64,000 nt of DNA from contig NZ_JAFB01000033.1 of assembly GCF_000519205.1 (NCBI RefSeq), positions 41,462 through 105,461 of the forward strand, given 5' to 3'. Origin of the DNA: Amycolatopsis taiwanensis DSM 45107. GTDB lineage: Bacteria; Actinomycetota; Actinomycetes; Mycobacteriales; Pseudonocardiaceae. The notes under the pieces are model-generated. The model made no database searches. It was not told where the DNA came from and was given only the letters and a program-made list of their open reading frames with translations. The translations under genes were made by a program, and so were the position numbers. Every line of letters starts with the position of its first letter. The first letter of the stretch is position 1. Positions 15,924 through 24,729 of the stretch are shown here, one piece after another.

Positions 15924-17431
15924 TGAACGACAACCGGCAGGCCTGGCAGCCGTTGCTCGACGAACTGCGGCAGCGGCGGGCGGCCGCGATGGCCATGGGC
16001 GGTCCGGAAAAGCTCGCCAAGGTCCGGGAAGCGGGCCGGCTCGATGCCCGGGCCCGCATCGACGCGCTCGTGGACGCGGACAGCTTCGTCGAGCTGGGAA
16101 CGCTCGCCGGGGACGGCACGATTCCCGCCGACGCGTTCGTCGCCGGCTCGGCGACGATCGACGGCCGGCCGGTGTTGGTCGGTGCCGAGGATTTCACCGT
16201 GGCCGGCGGCTCCATCGGGACCGCGGCGGCCTCGAAGCGCACCAGGCTGGCCGTGCTGGCCCGCCAGGAACGGGTGCCGCTGGTGATGATGGCCGAAGGC
16301 GCCGGGCACCGCGCGACCAACGCGCTGTCCGCGCATCGCCCGGCACCGAACGACCTGCAGGCGCTGGCCGACCTGGCCGGCATCGTCCCGACGGTCACCG
16401 TGGTCACCGGCCCGTCCGCGGGGCACGGCGCGCTGGCGGCTCCGCTTTCCGACTTCACGGTCATGGTGGCCGGCGACGCCTCGCTGTTCACCGCCGGACC
16501 GCCGCTGGTACACGCGTCCGTCGGGGAAAACGTGGACAAGGAGGAACTCGGTGGCAGCGCGGTGCACGCCGAGATCAGCGGCGTCGCCCAGTGCGTGGCA
16601 CCGGACGTGCACCAGGCACTGGCCGCGGCGCGCCGGTACCTGTCCTATCTGCCCTCGAACGCATGGCAGCCCCCACCGTTCTCCGGCGGTGACACGGGCC
16701 CCCGCACGCTGGATACGCTCCTGGAGATCGTGCCGCCGAACGCGCGCCGACCGTACGACATGCGCGCGGTCTGCCATGAGCTGGCCGACGCCGGATCGCT
16801 GTTCGAAATACAGCCCGGCTACGGCCCATCGCTGATCACCGCGTTGTGCCGGCTCGGCGGCTGCCCGGCCGTCATCGTCGCGAACCAGCCCATGGTGCTC
16901 GCGGGCGCCATCGACGTCGCGGCCGCGGAAAAGGCCGCCCGGTTCGTGGAACGGATGGCGGCGTTCGGCCTGCCCCTGGTGATGCTGGCGGACAACCCCG
17001 GAGTACTGGCCGGCAGCGTGTCCGAACGCGCCGGAATCCTTCGCTCGTCCGCGCGGATGTTCGCCGCACAGCACCGCGCCGCGGTCCCGAAGTTGCACGT
17101 CACGTTGCGCAAGGCCTTCGGGTTCGGCAGCTCGGTGATGGGGATGAACTCTTTCGACGCGCAGACCGTCTCGCTGGCCTTTCCCGGGGCCACGCTCGGC
17201 GGCATCCCGGCGGCGGTCGGTGGCGCCACCGCGAAGGCGGACGAGCGGACCCGGCGAGAACTGATCGAGACCGAGGCGGCGGGACCGTGGCGGCTCGCGG
17301 GTTCGGTCACCTACGACGAGATCATCGACCCCCGCGAGCTGCGCAACGCCCTGCTCGCCGGACTGCGGCTGGCACGGTCCAGGCTCACCGGCGCCCGGGA
17401 GCCCGTCCGCGGCACCGGTTACCTGCCCTGA
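15923..17431 (+). CDS. acyl-CoA carboxylase beta subunit-like carboxyltransferase
   Basis: This 502-residue protein has the two-crotonase carboxyltransferase fold. The N half has GAEDFTVAGGSIGTAAASKRTR and the C half has DMRAVCHELADAGSLFEIQPGYGPSLITAL, then LPLVMLADNPGVLAGSVSERAGILRSS and FGFGSSVMGMNSFDAQ. Where common AccD proteins read DSGGAR it reads AEGAGHR, so it is a divergent branch. No biotin carboxylase or biotin carrier gene is in the window, so a partner must come from elsewhere or the protein may do another job such as decarboxylation. It is the last gene of the island operon. Confidence 0.8.
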   Translation: MNDNRQAWQPLLDELRQRRAAAMAMGGPEKLAKVREAGRLDARARIDALVDADSFVELGTLAGDGTIPADAFVAGSATIDGRPVLVGAEDFTVAGGSIGTAAASKRTRLAVLARQERVPLVMMAEGAGHRATNALSAHRPAPNDLQALADLAGIVPTVTVVTGPSAGHGALAAPLSDFTVMVAGDASLFTAGPPLVHASVGENVDKEELGGSAVHAEISGVAQCVAPDVHQALAAARRYLSYLPSNAWQPPPFSGGDTGPRTLDTLLEIVPPNARRPYDMRAVCHELADAGSLFEIQPGYGPSLITALCRLGGCPAVIVANQPMVLAGAIDVAAAEKAARFVERMAAFGLPLVMLADNPGVLAGSVSERAGILRSSARMFAAQHRAAVPKLHVTLRKAFGFGSSVMGMNSFDAQTVSLAFPGATLGGIPAAVGGATAKADERTRRELIETEAAGPWRLAGSVTYDEIIDPRELRNALLAGLRLARSRLTGAREPVRGTGYLP

Positions 17432-17470
17432 GCGTCCGGCCCGCCAAGCCGGAGTCGGCCTGCTATGGGG

Positions 17471-18715
17471 TCAGTAGGGCGGTTCTTGGGTGTCGTCGCG
17501 CGGGTCGTCCTTTGTGGACTCGTCGGGATTTCCGACGGACGGTTTGAGGATGGGTTCTGGCCGGGTCGTGTGGCAGCGTCCGGTGGGAGTTGTCACCGTC
17601 AACTCGCCCGTCGCCTCGTCGAGGTGGAAGCCCCATTCGTCGGCGTCCTTCAAGCGATGGTGCGCACGACATAGGCAGATGAGGTTGGCTTGCGAGGTGT
17701 GCCCGTTCTTGCCGCGCCGGTAGTCGCGGTGGTGATCGACATCGGAGCGCTGGGCGGGTCGACGGCAGCCAGGCGCCCGGCATTCACGGTCGCGTACCCG
17801 GACGAGCTCGTCCAATGCGGCGGGCGGCCGGTACCGGGTACGACCGACATCCAATACGGCACCCGAGACTGGGTCGCACGTGACCTTGCGCCACACACTG
17901 TTCGGATCGGCCATGATCTCCCTGGCGATCTCGCCAGGGATCGGGCCATGTCCAGATAGTTCGCATCCGGTGTCGGTGATGCCCAACGCCGCATCGATGG
18001 GCACATGCACATACACCTGAGCGAGCACCCCGGGTAGTCCCTCGTGCTTACCCAACACCAGATCCGCCAGCACATCGGCCCTCAGCTGATCAAGCGTGCG
18101 TTCCTCGTCCTTGGTCTTCAACCTACGGGCGATACCGTCCACCCGGGCGTAGATCGCGCTGGCGATTTCGGCGGGGAGATACGCCCAGAGCGAAGCCATT
18201 CCCTCCTCAGCGTGCACCAGTTCGACCCGGCGATCCTTCCGATGCTTCTTCGCCCGCTCCGCATACCCATCAGGGTCGACCGCGCACACCGCATCCCGCG
18301 CGATCCTCCGCACCTTCTCCGAATCCTTGCCCGCCAGCCGCCCGGCGATCCGCTCGTCCACCTCACGGGCTTGTTCATCCGACAGCGCCGCGGTCACCTC
18401 ACAAACTTTTCCCGCGGTACGCAGGTCGATCTTGCCATTCTCCATCGCCGTCAACAGTTTCGGCAGCCGAGTGGTCAACACCTCCGCCGCACCGACCAGG
18501 CCCGCGGCGGCCTGTCTGCTGACCGACAGTTCGAGCGCGACTTCATCGGCCACCCACCTCGTATGACCCCGAATCCGGCATAGTCGGGCGATAGCGTGCA
18601 CCTGGGCGGCCTCGGCCCGGCATACCGCTTCCCGTGCGACGGCCATGGTCTCTACCGCAGCCCGGTCGGACATGCGCGCGATATCGTCGCCGCACAGCGA
18701 AAACAAGTCATACAT
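17471..18715 (-). CDS. DUF222 / HNH endonuclease domain protein (13E12-type family)
   Basis: The protein has 414 residues. An N-terminal helical DUF222 region (about 10-290) is followed by an HNH nuclease motif: REC-APGC-RRPAQRSDVDHH, then N-LICLCRAHH. The four Cys can bind zinc, and the HH and RAHH histidines match the catalytic signature. This is the 13E12/REP-type family that occurs in many copies in mycobacteria and Pseudonocardiaceae. ATG 18715 or the preceding GTG is preferred, with GAAGGG upstream; an ATG at 18766 would add 17 residues. It stands alone between two operons, convergent with the carboxyltransferase, and its role is unknown. Confidence 0.85.
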   Translation of the reverse strand: MYDLFSLCGDDIARMSDRAAVETMAVAREAVCRAEAAQVHAIARLCRIRGHTRWVADEVALELSVSRQAAAGLVGAAEVLTTRLPKLLTAMENGKIDLRTAGKVCEVTAALSDEQAREVDERIAGRLAGKDSEKVRRIARDAVCAVDPDGYAERAKKHRKDRRVELVHAEEGMASLWAYLPAEIASAIYARVDGIARRLKTKDEERTLDQLRADVLADLVLGKHEGLPGVLAQVYVHVPIDAALGITDTGCELSGHGPIPGEIAREIMADPNSVWRKVTCDPVSGAVLDVGRTRYRPPAALDELVRVRDRECRAPGCRRPAQRSDVDHHRDYRRGKNGHTSQANLICLCRAHHRLKDADEWGFHLDEATGELTVTTPTGRCHTTRPEPILKPSVGNPDESTKDDPRDDTQEPPY

Positions 18716-18816
18716 CACGGGAGAGCCCTTCACTCGGCGACAGGGTATCAATAGTTTATCGACCAAACGATCGACAGTCCATCGAACAAAACGTTAAAAC
18801 CGTTACCCGACGGCGT

Positions 18817-18867
18817 CATGAGTGACCCGTTACTGTCGAAAAACGGTACGAACGGCCCACTCGTGCA
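18817..18867. repeat. degenerate copy of the GAGTGACCCGTT palindrome
   Basis: ATGAGTGACCCGTTACTGTCG forms an imperfect stem with CGGTACGAACGGCCCACTCG across an AAAAA-containing loop. It matches the near-perfect copies at 38452-38498 and 49505-49555 but has several mismatches, so it looks like a decayed member. Confidence 0.6.
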
Positions 18868-19019
18868 TCATCTGAAAACTGGCGGCCGACAGCGAAACCG
18901 GTCACCAACCCTCGTCCACAGCCTTCTTTTCGGGTGCGGCCCAAATTTCGACCCAATGGTCGACGTGATCAAGAGATCATCTAGTAGACCACCGAAATCG
19001 CTCACCACGGCCGCCGTAC

Positions 19020-19025
19020 TAGGCT
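19020..19025 (+). promoter_or_regulatory. candidate -10 element of a leaderless PIG-L transcript
   Basis: TAGGCT lies 7 nt before the GTG start, with no Shine-Dalgarno between. This is the TANNNT-N6/7-start spacing of actinobacterial leaderless mRNAs. Confidence 0.4.
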
Positions 19026-19032
19026 CGTCGCC

Positions 19033-19713
19033 GTGATCTCCTTGCGACTGCCCGGAATCCGCCGTGTAGCGGTGCTCGCCGCACACTGCGACGACATCGC
19101 CATCGGCGCCGGCGGCACCCTGCTCACCTTGTGCACCGGCCGTCCGGAACTGTCCGTCCACGCGCTTGTGCTCGCCGGCGGCGGCACCGCGCGGGAGGCG
19201 GAGGAACGGGCCGCGCTGGCGGACTTCTGCGCCCCGGCGTGGGTCGAGGTCACCGTGCTGGACCTGCCGGACGGCCGGATGCCGGCGCACTGGTCGGCGG
19301 CGAAGGACGCGATCGCGGCGCTGCGTGCGCGTGTCGACCCGGACCTGGTGTTCGCGCCGCACCGGCGTGACCACCACCAGGACCACCGGCTGGTCGGCGA
19401 GATCGTGCCGCAGGTCTTTCGTGACCACCTCGTACTCGGCTACGAGATCGCCAAGTGGGACGGCGACCTGACCCAGCCGTCGGTCTACCAGCCGCTCACC
19501 GGGCCGGTCGCGCGCCGCAAGGCCGAACTGCTCGGCAAGCACTACCCGTCACAGCACGGCAAGGACTGGTACACCGAGGACGCCTTCCTGGGCCTCGCTC
19601 GCCTGCGCGGCATCCAGCAGCACGCCGGCTATGCGGAAGCATTCCACGTGGAAAAGCTGGCGCTCACCCTCGAAGCTCCCGCCACGGCGGAGCCGCCGCA
19701 TCCCGCGCGCTGA
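19033..19713 (+). CDS. PIG-L family N-acetylsugar deacetylase
   Basis: This 226-residue protein has the PIG-L zinc site: AHCDD (His18, Asp21) replacing the usual AHPDD, and HHQDH with His118 as third ligand. Relatives deacetylate GlcNAc on lipid, mycothiol or antibiotic precursors. Position at the head of a glycan locus suggests a sugar substrate. The GTG start has no ribosome site and lies 7 nt after TAGGCT, consistent with leaderless expression. Its last 50 bp overlap the 3-prime end of the converging RmlC-type gene. Confidence 0.87.
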   Translation: MISLRLPGIRRVAVLAAHCDDIAIGAGGTLLTLCTGRPELSVHALVLAGGGTAREAEERAALADFCAPAWVEVTVLDLPDGRMPAHWSAAKDAIAALRARVDPDLVFAPHRRDHHQDHRLVGEIVPQVFRDHLVLGYEIAKWDGDLTQPSVYQPLTGPVARRKAELLGKHYPSQHGKDWYTEDAFLGLARLRGIQQHAGYAEAFHVEKLALTLEAPATAEPPHPAR

Positions 19714-20200
19714 CGGTGGTGACCGGAAGTGGCCAGGCTATCGCGAGGTCCGGGTCGTCGTAGCGGACGGCGATGTCCTCGGAGGGATCGTGGGGACGGT
19801 CGATCCGGTAGCAGACGTCCGCGGTCTCGGTCAGCGCCTGGAATCCGTGCAAAAGCCCGGGAGGCACGTACAGATGCGTGAACTCCACGTCGTCGAGGCG
19901 CACCGTGAGGTGCCTGCCGAAGGCTGGGGAGCCGGGGCGGATGTCGACCACCACGTCGAGCACCGCGCCGTGCGCGCAGCGGACCAGTTTCGCTTCACCG
20001 CGGCCGGACCGGCCGTGCAACCCGCGCACCACGCCCCGGCGGGTGCGCGACTGCGAGTCCTGAGCCCGCGGCCCGAGGTCGATCCCGTGCTCGGCCCCGA
20101 TCGCGGCGTCGAAGGTCCGGATGAAGAAGCCGCGCTCGTCGTGGTGGGGCACGGGGGTCAGCAACAGGACCCCCGGCAGTTCGGTTTCCTTGATCTGCAC
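19664..20200 (-). CDS. dTDP-4-dehydrorhamnose 3,5-epimerase family (RmlC-like)
   Basis: This 178-residue cupin has the RmlC signature: PHHDERGFFIRTF, RGVVRGLHG with catalytic His62, YVPPGLLHGFQ, and Tyr131 in ADVCYR. It should epimerise a nucleotide-4-keto-6-deoxyhexose at C3 and/or C5. The start is GTG 20200 with GGAG 8 nt upstream. It is divergent from the C-methyltransferase genes, and its 3-prime end overlaps PIG-L by 50 bp tail to tail. No RmlA, RmlB or RmlD gene is seen nearby, so its substrate must be made elsewhere. It could be a 3- or 5-mono-epimerase. Confidence 0.9.
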   Translation of the reverse strand: MQIKETELPGVLLLTPVPHHDERGFFIRTFDAAIGAEHGIDLGPRAQDSQSRTRRGVVRGLHGRSGRGEAKLVRCAHGAVLDVVVDIRPGSPAFGRHLTVRLDDVEFTHLYVPPGLLHGFQALTETADVCYRIDRPHDPSEDIAVRYDDPDLAIAWPLPVTTVSARDAAAPPWRELRG

Positions 20201-20279
20201 CGTGCTCGCTCCTGTCGATGCCGCGGGTGACGCTGCCGCGCCCCATCCGGAAAGTCGTGACCAGGGAAGGAAAGTTACC

Positions 20280-21371
20280 GTGCCAGCTTGCCGAGCCTGT
20301 GGGGGAACCGACGGCGAGGTCGTGCTCGACCTCGGCGCGCAGCCACCCTGCGACCTGTTCCCGCCCGCCGCCGACCCCGGGCCGGATCCGCTGTTCCCGT
20401 TGCGGATGTGGCTGTGCGCGGCCTGCTCGCTGGCCCAACTGGTGGAGGATCCCGGCACCCGCGAGGAGCCGGCCGGGGTGGAGCCGCGGGCGCTGACCAC
20501 GCAGGCCGCCGACGCGGTGCGGACCCTGCGGGAGGCCGGACTGGTCCGTCCCGGCGCGACGGTGGCGGAGTTCGGCAGCCCGCACGGCGGCTCGTGGCTT
20601 CCGCTGCTGCGCGAAGCCGGCATGCGGGAAGCGCTTCCCGGCGAGCCCGCCGACCTGGTCGTGGACTGTTTCGGGATGATGCACGAGGCCGACCAGCGGG
20701 CCGCGATGGCGGAGCGCGCCGCGCGGCTGGCCCCCGGTGGCGCGCTGCTCATGCAGTTCCACTCGCTCGCCTCGATCCTGGCCCAGCACCAGTGGAACGC
20801 CCTGCGCCACGGCCATTTCGCCTATTACTCGACCCCGGCGGCGATCACGCTCGCCACCTCGGCGGGGCTGCGGTCCGGGCGCGGCTGGACCTTCCCGCTC
20901 TACGGGGGAACGGTCCTGCTGGAGTTCCGGGCTGCCGCGGTGCTCGACGAGGAGCTGGACGACGAGGTGGCGCGAATGGTGCGTGCGGAACTCGCGGCGG
21001 GCGTCACTTCTCCGGCGCGGGTGGCCGGACTCGCCCGGGAAGTGGTTCGGACCTGCGATCGCCTGCGGGACCGCCTGGTCCGCTGCGCGGAAGACGGAAG
21101 ACAGGTGATCGGATACGGCGCCGCCTCCCGCGCGGTCGTGTTACTCCGGCAAGCTCAAATCGATATCGATCTGTTGCCGGCGATAGTCGACATCTCGCCG
21201 GCCAAGCGCGGCCGGCGGATGCCGGCGAGCGGTATTCCCATTGTCGGGCCGGAGATTCTCACCGAGGCGCGACCGGACGCGGTACTGCTGTTCGTGCCCG
21301 ATCTGCTGCCCGAGGTGCGGGCCGCCAACCCCGTGCTCGACGAGGCCGGCTGCGCCTGGATCCTCGCCTGA
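20280..21371 (+). CDS. C-methyltransferase-family protein with degenerate active site
   Basis: This 363-residue protein has the three-part layout of sugar C3-methyltransferases: an N-terminal zinc domain (Cys4, Cys7, Cys46, Cys49), a Rossmann middle, and a C-terminal nucleotide-binding domain with VIGYGAASRA and VDISPAKRGRRMP. Compared with the intact paralog at 21565, the SAM loop reads EFGSPHGGSW instead of EVASNDGYLL. A stretch of the Rossmann domain is missing, and the YHEHF catalytic segment reads RHGHF (177-181), losing the Glu. It is about 50 residues shorter. It may be a non-catalytic partner or have a changed reaction. GTG 20280 follows GGAAGGAAAG. Confidence 0.75.
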   Translation: MPACRACGGTDGEVVLDLGAQPPCDLFPPAADPGPDPLFPLRMWLCAACSLAQLVEDPGTREEPAGVEPRALTTQAADAVRTLREAGLVRPGATVAEFGSPHGGSWLPLLREAGMREALPGEPADLVVDCFGMMHEADQRAAMAERAARLAPGGALLMQFHSLASILAQHQWNALRHGHFAYYSTPAAITLATSAGLRSGRGWTFPLYGGTVLLEFRAAAVLDEELDDEVARMVRAELAAGVTSPARVAGLAREVVRTCDRLRDRLVRCAEDGRQVIGYGAASRAVVLLRQAQIDIDLLPAIVDISPAKRGRRMPASGIPIVGPEILTEARPDAVLLFVPDLLPEVRAANPVLDEAGCAWILA

Positions 21372-21496
21372 TCTCCCTGGTCAGGGGCTACGCGCGGGGC
21401 GGATTGCTCCGCCCTCGGGCACCCGGTTCTCGGGGCTTGGACCGCTTGGCTCAGACCGGTCATCTGGTTGCGAGTAACGCGAGAGCCTGATCCGCC

Positions 21497-21502
21497 TATA
21501 GT
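21497..21502 (+). promoter_or_regulatory. candidate -10 element upstream of the second C-methyltransferase
   Basis: TATAGT is a near-consensus -10 hexamer in the 193-bp gap, about 60 nt before the predicted start. A convincing -35 is not seen at 17 bp. Confidence 0.4.
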
Positions 21503-21564
21503 CACCGTGACGTTCGAGTCCCGGAAGCAACCCGGGGATGTGCCACGGGGGTGTCACCGCGACT

Positions 21565-22806
21565 ATGCCGACTGACCAGGGACTTACCTGCCGCCTGTGC
21601 GGGTCGGGTGAGTTGCTGAGCGTGCTCGATCTCGGCGCCAGCCCGCCGTGCGAGTCCTTTCTGGCCGAGTCCGAACTCGACCGGCCGGAACCGACCTACC
21701 CGTTGCACCTGCGGTTGTGTGGCAGTTGTCACCTCGCACAAATACCGCCGCTGATCGATCCGGCCACCACGTTCAGCGAATACGCCTATTTCTCGTCGTT
21801 TTCCAGTTCCTGGCTGGCGCACGCGGAAACCTTCGTCGACGAGGCCGTGGACCGCCTCGGCCTGGACGGCGGCAGCTTCGTGGTCGAGGTCGCCAGCAAC
21901 GACGGCTACCTGCTGCGCAACGTGGTCGAGCGCGGGTTGCGGTGCCTGGGCATCGAACCGTCGGTCAACGTCGGGAAGGCCGCCCGCGAGGCAGGGGTGC
22001 CCACCCTGACCGCGTTCCTGGACTCCGGCACGGGTGCGGCCGTGCGGGACGAACACGGGCCCGCGGACCTCGTCGTGGCCAACAACGTCTACGCGCACGT
22101 TCCGGACATCCGCGGGTTCACCGCGGGGCTTCGCGCCCTGGTGGCCGACGACGGCTGGGTCTCCGTGGAGGTGCAGCACCTGCTCAGCCTGATCGAGTCG
22201 ACCCAGTACGACACGATCTACCACGAGCATTTCCAGTACTACACCGTCGCCACCGCCCAGCGCGCGCTGGCGACCGCCGGGCTGACCGTGGTCGACGTCG
22301 AGCGCCTGCCCACCCACGGCGGCTCCATCCGGTTGTGGGCGCGGCCCGAAGCGGCGGCCGGCCCGCCCAGCGAGCGGGTGCATGCGGTCCTCACCGCGGA
22401 AAAAGCGGCCGGTCTGCACGAGATGTCCGGCTACACCGATTTCGCCGCGCGCGTCGCCGAGGTCCGCACCGACCTGCTGGACTTCCTGATCCAGGCCCGG
22501 CGCCGCGGGGAGCGCGTCGCCGGGTACGGCGCTCCGGGCAAGGGCAACACCCTGCTCAACCACTGCGGTATCCGGCCGGACCTGCTGCCGTACACAGTGG
22601 ACCGGAACCCGTACAAGCAGGGCCGGTACACGCCCGGTACCCGCATCCCGATCTTCGCCCCCGATCGGCTCGCGCACGACCGGCCCGACTACGTGCTGGT
22701 GCTGCCGTGGAACCTGCGCGCCGAACTGACCGAGCAGTTGGCCTATGTCGCCGAGTGGGGCGGACGCCTGGTGTTTCCCATTCCTCGCCTGGAGGTGGCT
22801 CCTTGA
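21565..22806 (+). CDS. nucleotide-sugar C-methyltransferase (TylCIII/EvaC family)
   Basis: This 413-residue protein is an intact SAM-dependent sugar C-methyltransferase. It has zinc ligands CRLC and CGSC (Cys9, 12, 52, 55), SAM motif EVASNDGYLLR, VVANNVYAHVPD, the catalytic YHEHF (219-223) and THGGSIRLW. The C-terminal GYGAPGKGNTLLN and YTVDRNPYKQGRYTPG segments bind the nucleotide. Such enzymes methylate C3 of NDP-4-keto-2,6-dideoxy- or related sugars, giving branched-chain sugars. ATG 21565 is chosen; an ATG at 21538 would add nine residues. It overlaps the downstream TTG by 4 bp. Confidence 0.88.
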   Translation: MPTDQGLTCRLCGSGELLSVLDLGASPPCESFLAESELDRPEPTYPLHLRLCGSCHLAQIPPLIDPATTFSEYAYFSSFSSSWLAHAETFVDEAVDRLGLDGGSFVVEVASNDGYLLRNVVERGLRCLGIEPSVNVGKAAREAGVPTLTAFLDSGTGAAVRDEHGPADLVVANNVYAHVPDIRGFTAGLRALVADDGWVSVEVQHLLSLIESTQYDTIYHEHFQYYTVATAQRALATAGLTVVDVERLPTHGGSIRLWARPEAAAGPPSERVHAVLTAEKAAGLHEMSGYTDFAARVAEVRTDLLDFLIQARRRGERVAGYGAPGKGNTLLNHCGIRPDLLPYTVDRNPYKQGRYTPGTRIPIFAPDRLAHDRPDYVLVLPWNLRAELTEQLAYVAEWGGRLVFPIPRLEVAP

Positions 22807-23633
22807 GCACCGGTTCGCCCGAGCCGTCGCACGGCCTGAAGGTCGTGCTGTTCTGCGGCGGGTACGGCATGCGGATGCGTAACGGCCCCGCCGACGACGT
22901 ACCCAAGCCGATGCAGATGGTCGGACCGCGCCCGCTGCTGTGGCACGTCATGCGCTATTACGCGCATTTCGGGCACCGGGACTTCGTGTTGTGCCTCGGC
23001 TACGGTGCGCACCACATCAAGGACTTCTTCCTCACCTACACCGAAACCGCGTCCAACGATTTCGTGTTGCGCGACGGCCGGGTCGAGCTGCTGTCCACGG
23101 ACATCAGCGACTGGCGGATCACGTTCGTGCACACGGGAATCGAGTCCTCGATCGGCGAGCGACTGCGGCGGGTTCGCGAGCATGTCGCGGGCGAGGAGAT
23201 CTTCCTGGCCAACTACGCCGACGTGCTCACCGACGCGCCGCTTGACGTCATGATCGACAACCTCGCCGCCAGTGACGCGGCGGCGTCGATGATGGTGGTG
23301 CCGCCACAACTTTCGTTCCACTGCGTCGAACTCGACGACAACCGCGTGCGGTCGATCAGCTCGGCGAACCGGCTGCCGGTGTGGGAGAACGCAGGGTATT
23401 TCGTGCTGCGGCAGGAGGTTTTCGATCATCTGCCGGAGAACGGCGATCTCGTCGAGGACGCGTGTGGCGCGCTGGCCCGGAGCGGGCGCCTGATCGCCCA
23501 CCCGCACCGCGGCTTCTGGCAGCCCGCCGACACGTTCAAGGAACGCGCCGCGCTCGACGCCGCGTACGAAAGCGGCGCGCGCCCGTGGATGTTGTGGGAA
23601 CAGCCGGGTGCACGAGTGAGGGTGGGCACATGA
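22803..23633 (+). CDS. sugar-1-phosphate nucleotidyltransferase (RfbF-like)
   Basis: This 276-residue protein has the nucleotidyltransferase signature [13 protein letters not shown] with VPKPMQMVG. The blocks [39 protein letters not shown] and [10 protein letters not shown] follow RfbF, glucose-1-phosphate cytidylyltransferase. The start is TTG 22803, 7 nt after GGAGG (22791-22795), overlapping the upstream stop. The product would be an activated hexose, possibly CDP-linked, but the other CDP-sugar enzymes (4,6-dehydratase, 3-dehydrase) are absent, so the nucleotide and sugar are uncertain. Confidence 0.85.
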   Translation: MSTGSPEPSHGLKVVLFCGGYGMRMRNGPADDVPKPMQMVGPRPLLWHVMRYYAHFGHRDFVLCLGYGAHHIKDFFLTYTETASNDFVLRDGRVELLSTDISDWRITFVHTGIESSIGERLRRVREHVAGEEIFLANYADVLTDAPLDVMIDNLAASDAAASMMVVPPQLSFHCVELDDNRVRSISSANRLPVWENAGYFVLRQEVFDHLPENGDLVEDACGALARSGRLIAHPHRGFWQPADTFKERAALDAAYESGARPWMLWEQPGARVRVGT

Positions 23634-24655
23634 CCATGCGGGTACTGCTCACCGGTCATCAGGGCTATCTCGGTTCGGTCATGGCGCCGGTGCTGCGCGC
23701 CGCCGGCCACGAGGTGGCCGGGCTGGACTCGGGACTGTTCGCCGACTGCGTGCTGGGGCCGCACCCGGCGGACCCGCCCGGCGAAGCGGTGGACCTGCGC
23801 GACGTCACTCCGGACCGGCTGGCCGGGGTGGACGCCGTGGTCCACCTGGCCGCGCTGTCCAACGACCCGCTCGGCTCGCTCGAACCCGAGCTCACCTACC
23901 AGATCAACCACACCGCCTCGGTGCAGTTGGCGAAGCTGGCCAAGGATGCCGGCGTCCGCCGTTTCCTTTACGCGTCAACGTGTTCGGTCTACGGCGCGGC
24001 CGGTGACGGCCTGGTCGACGAGGACGCCCCGCTGCGGCCGGTGACGCCCTACGCCGAGTCGAAGGTGCGGGTCGAGGACGATCTCCATGACCTCGCCGAC
24101 TCCGGGTTCAGCCCGGTGTACCTGCGCAATGCGACCGCGTTCGGCTTCTCGCCACGCCCGCGGGCCGACATCGTGCTCAACAACCTGGTGGGCCATGCCG
24201 TGCTCAGCGGAGAAGTGCGGGTGCTCTCCGACGGCACCCCGTGGCGCCCCCTGGTGCACGCGCTGGACATCGCGGGCGCGTTCGCGGCCGCGTTGACCGC
24301 CCCGGTCGAAGCGGTCCACGACACGGCCTTCAACGTCGGCACCGAGACCAACAACCTGACCGTGCGCCAGATCGCCGAAGCGGTGGTCGAGGCCGTGCCG
24401 GGTTCGCGCCTGGTGATCACCGGTGAGGCCGGCCCGGACCCGCGCTCCTACCGGGTGGACTTCTCCCGTATCCGGGCCGCACTGCCCGGCTTCGAGGCGC
24501 GCTGGACGGTCGGCGCGGGTGCCCGGGAGCTGGCCGATACCTATACCCGGCATGGGCTCACCGAGGCCGGGTTCCGAACCCGGTACACCCGGCTGGCGTG
24601 GCTGAAGGCACAACGGGAGAAAGGCGGATTACGGGCCGATCTCCGGCGAACCTGA
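23630..24655 (+). CDS. NAD-dependent epimerase/dehydratase (extended SDR)
   Basis: This 341-residue protein is an extended short-chain dehydrogenase acting on nucleotide sugars. It has Rossmann loop [19 protein letters not shown], the catalytic Ser in ASTCSVYG and the YxxxK motif YAESK, with [13 protein letters not shown] afterwards. A C-terminal part would grip the sugar. ATG 23630 overlaps the nucleotidyltransferase stop; an alternative ATG lies two codons later. Likely reactions are 4-epimerisation, 4,6-dehydration or 4-ketoreduction of the sugar made by the adjacent genes. The exact one cannot be read from sequence alone. Confidence 0.88.
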   Translation: MTMRVLLTGHQGYLGSVMAPVLRAAGHEVAGLDSGLFADCVLGPHPADPPGEAVDLRDVTPDRLAGVDAVVHLAALSNDPLGSLEPELTYQINHTASVQLAKLAKDAGVRRFLYASTCSVYGAAGDGLVDEDAPLRPVTPYAESKVRVEDDLHDLADSGFSPVYLRNATAFGFSPRPRADIVLNNLVGHAVLSGEVRVLSDGTPWRPLVHALDIAGAFAAALTAPVEAVHDTAFNVGTETNNLTVRQIAEAVVEAVPGSRLVITGEAGPDPRSYRVDFSRIRAALPGFEARWTVGAGARELADTYTRHGLTEAGFRTRYTRLAWLKAQREKGGLRADLRRT

Positions 24656-24729
24656 AGCGGCCCCGAGGCGTCCGTTTCGGTGAACGACTTCCGCGCCAAC
24701 CTTTCCCCCGAGCCACGCGAGGACGACCA

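Larger units (their letters stand above)
18716..19032. other. 317-bp intergenic spacer, AT-richer than its surroundings
   Basis: No convincing gene is seen. The first part (18740-18810) is rich in A/T, with ATCAATAGTTTATCGACCAA and AACGTTAAAACCGTTA, and probably holds the promoter of the HNH gene. It also holds a degenerate copy of the long palindrome (18817-18867), a TGATC-AAGA-GATCA inverted repeat at 18966-18979, and TAGGCT (19020-19025) 7 nt before the PIG-L start. Confidence 0.6.

Noticed and set aside
20121..20279. N-terminal extension of the first C-methyltransferase-like protein
   Set aside because: It is antisense to the RmlC-type gene; the zinc-binding CRAC segment starts right after GTG 20280.
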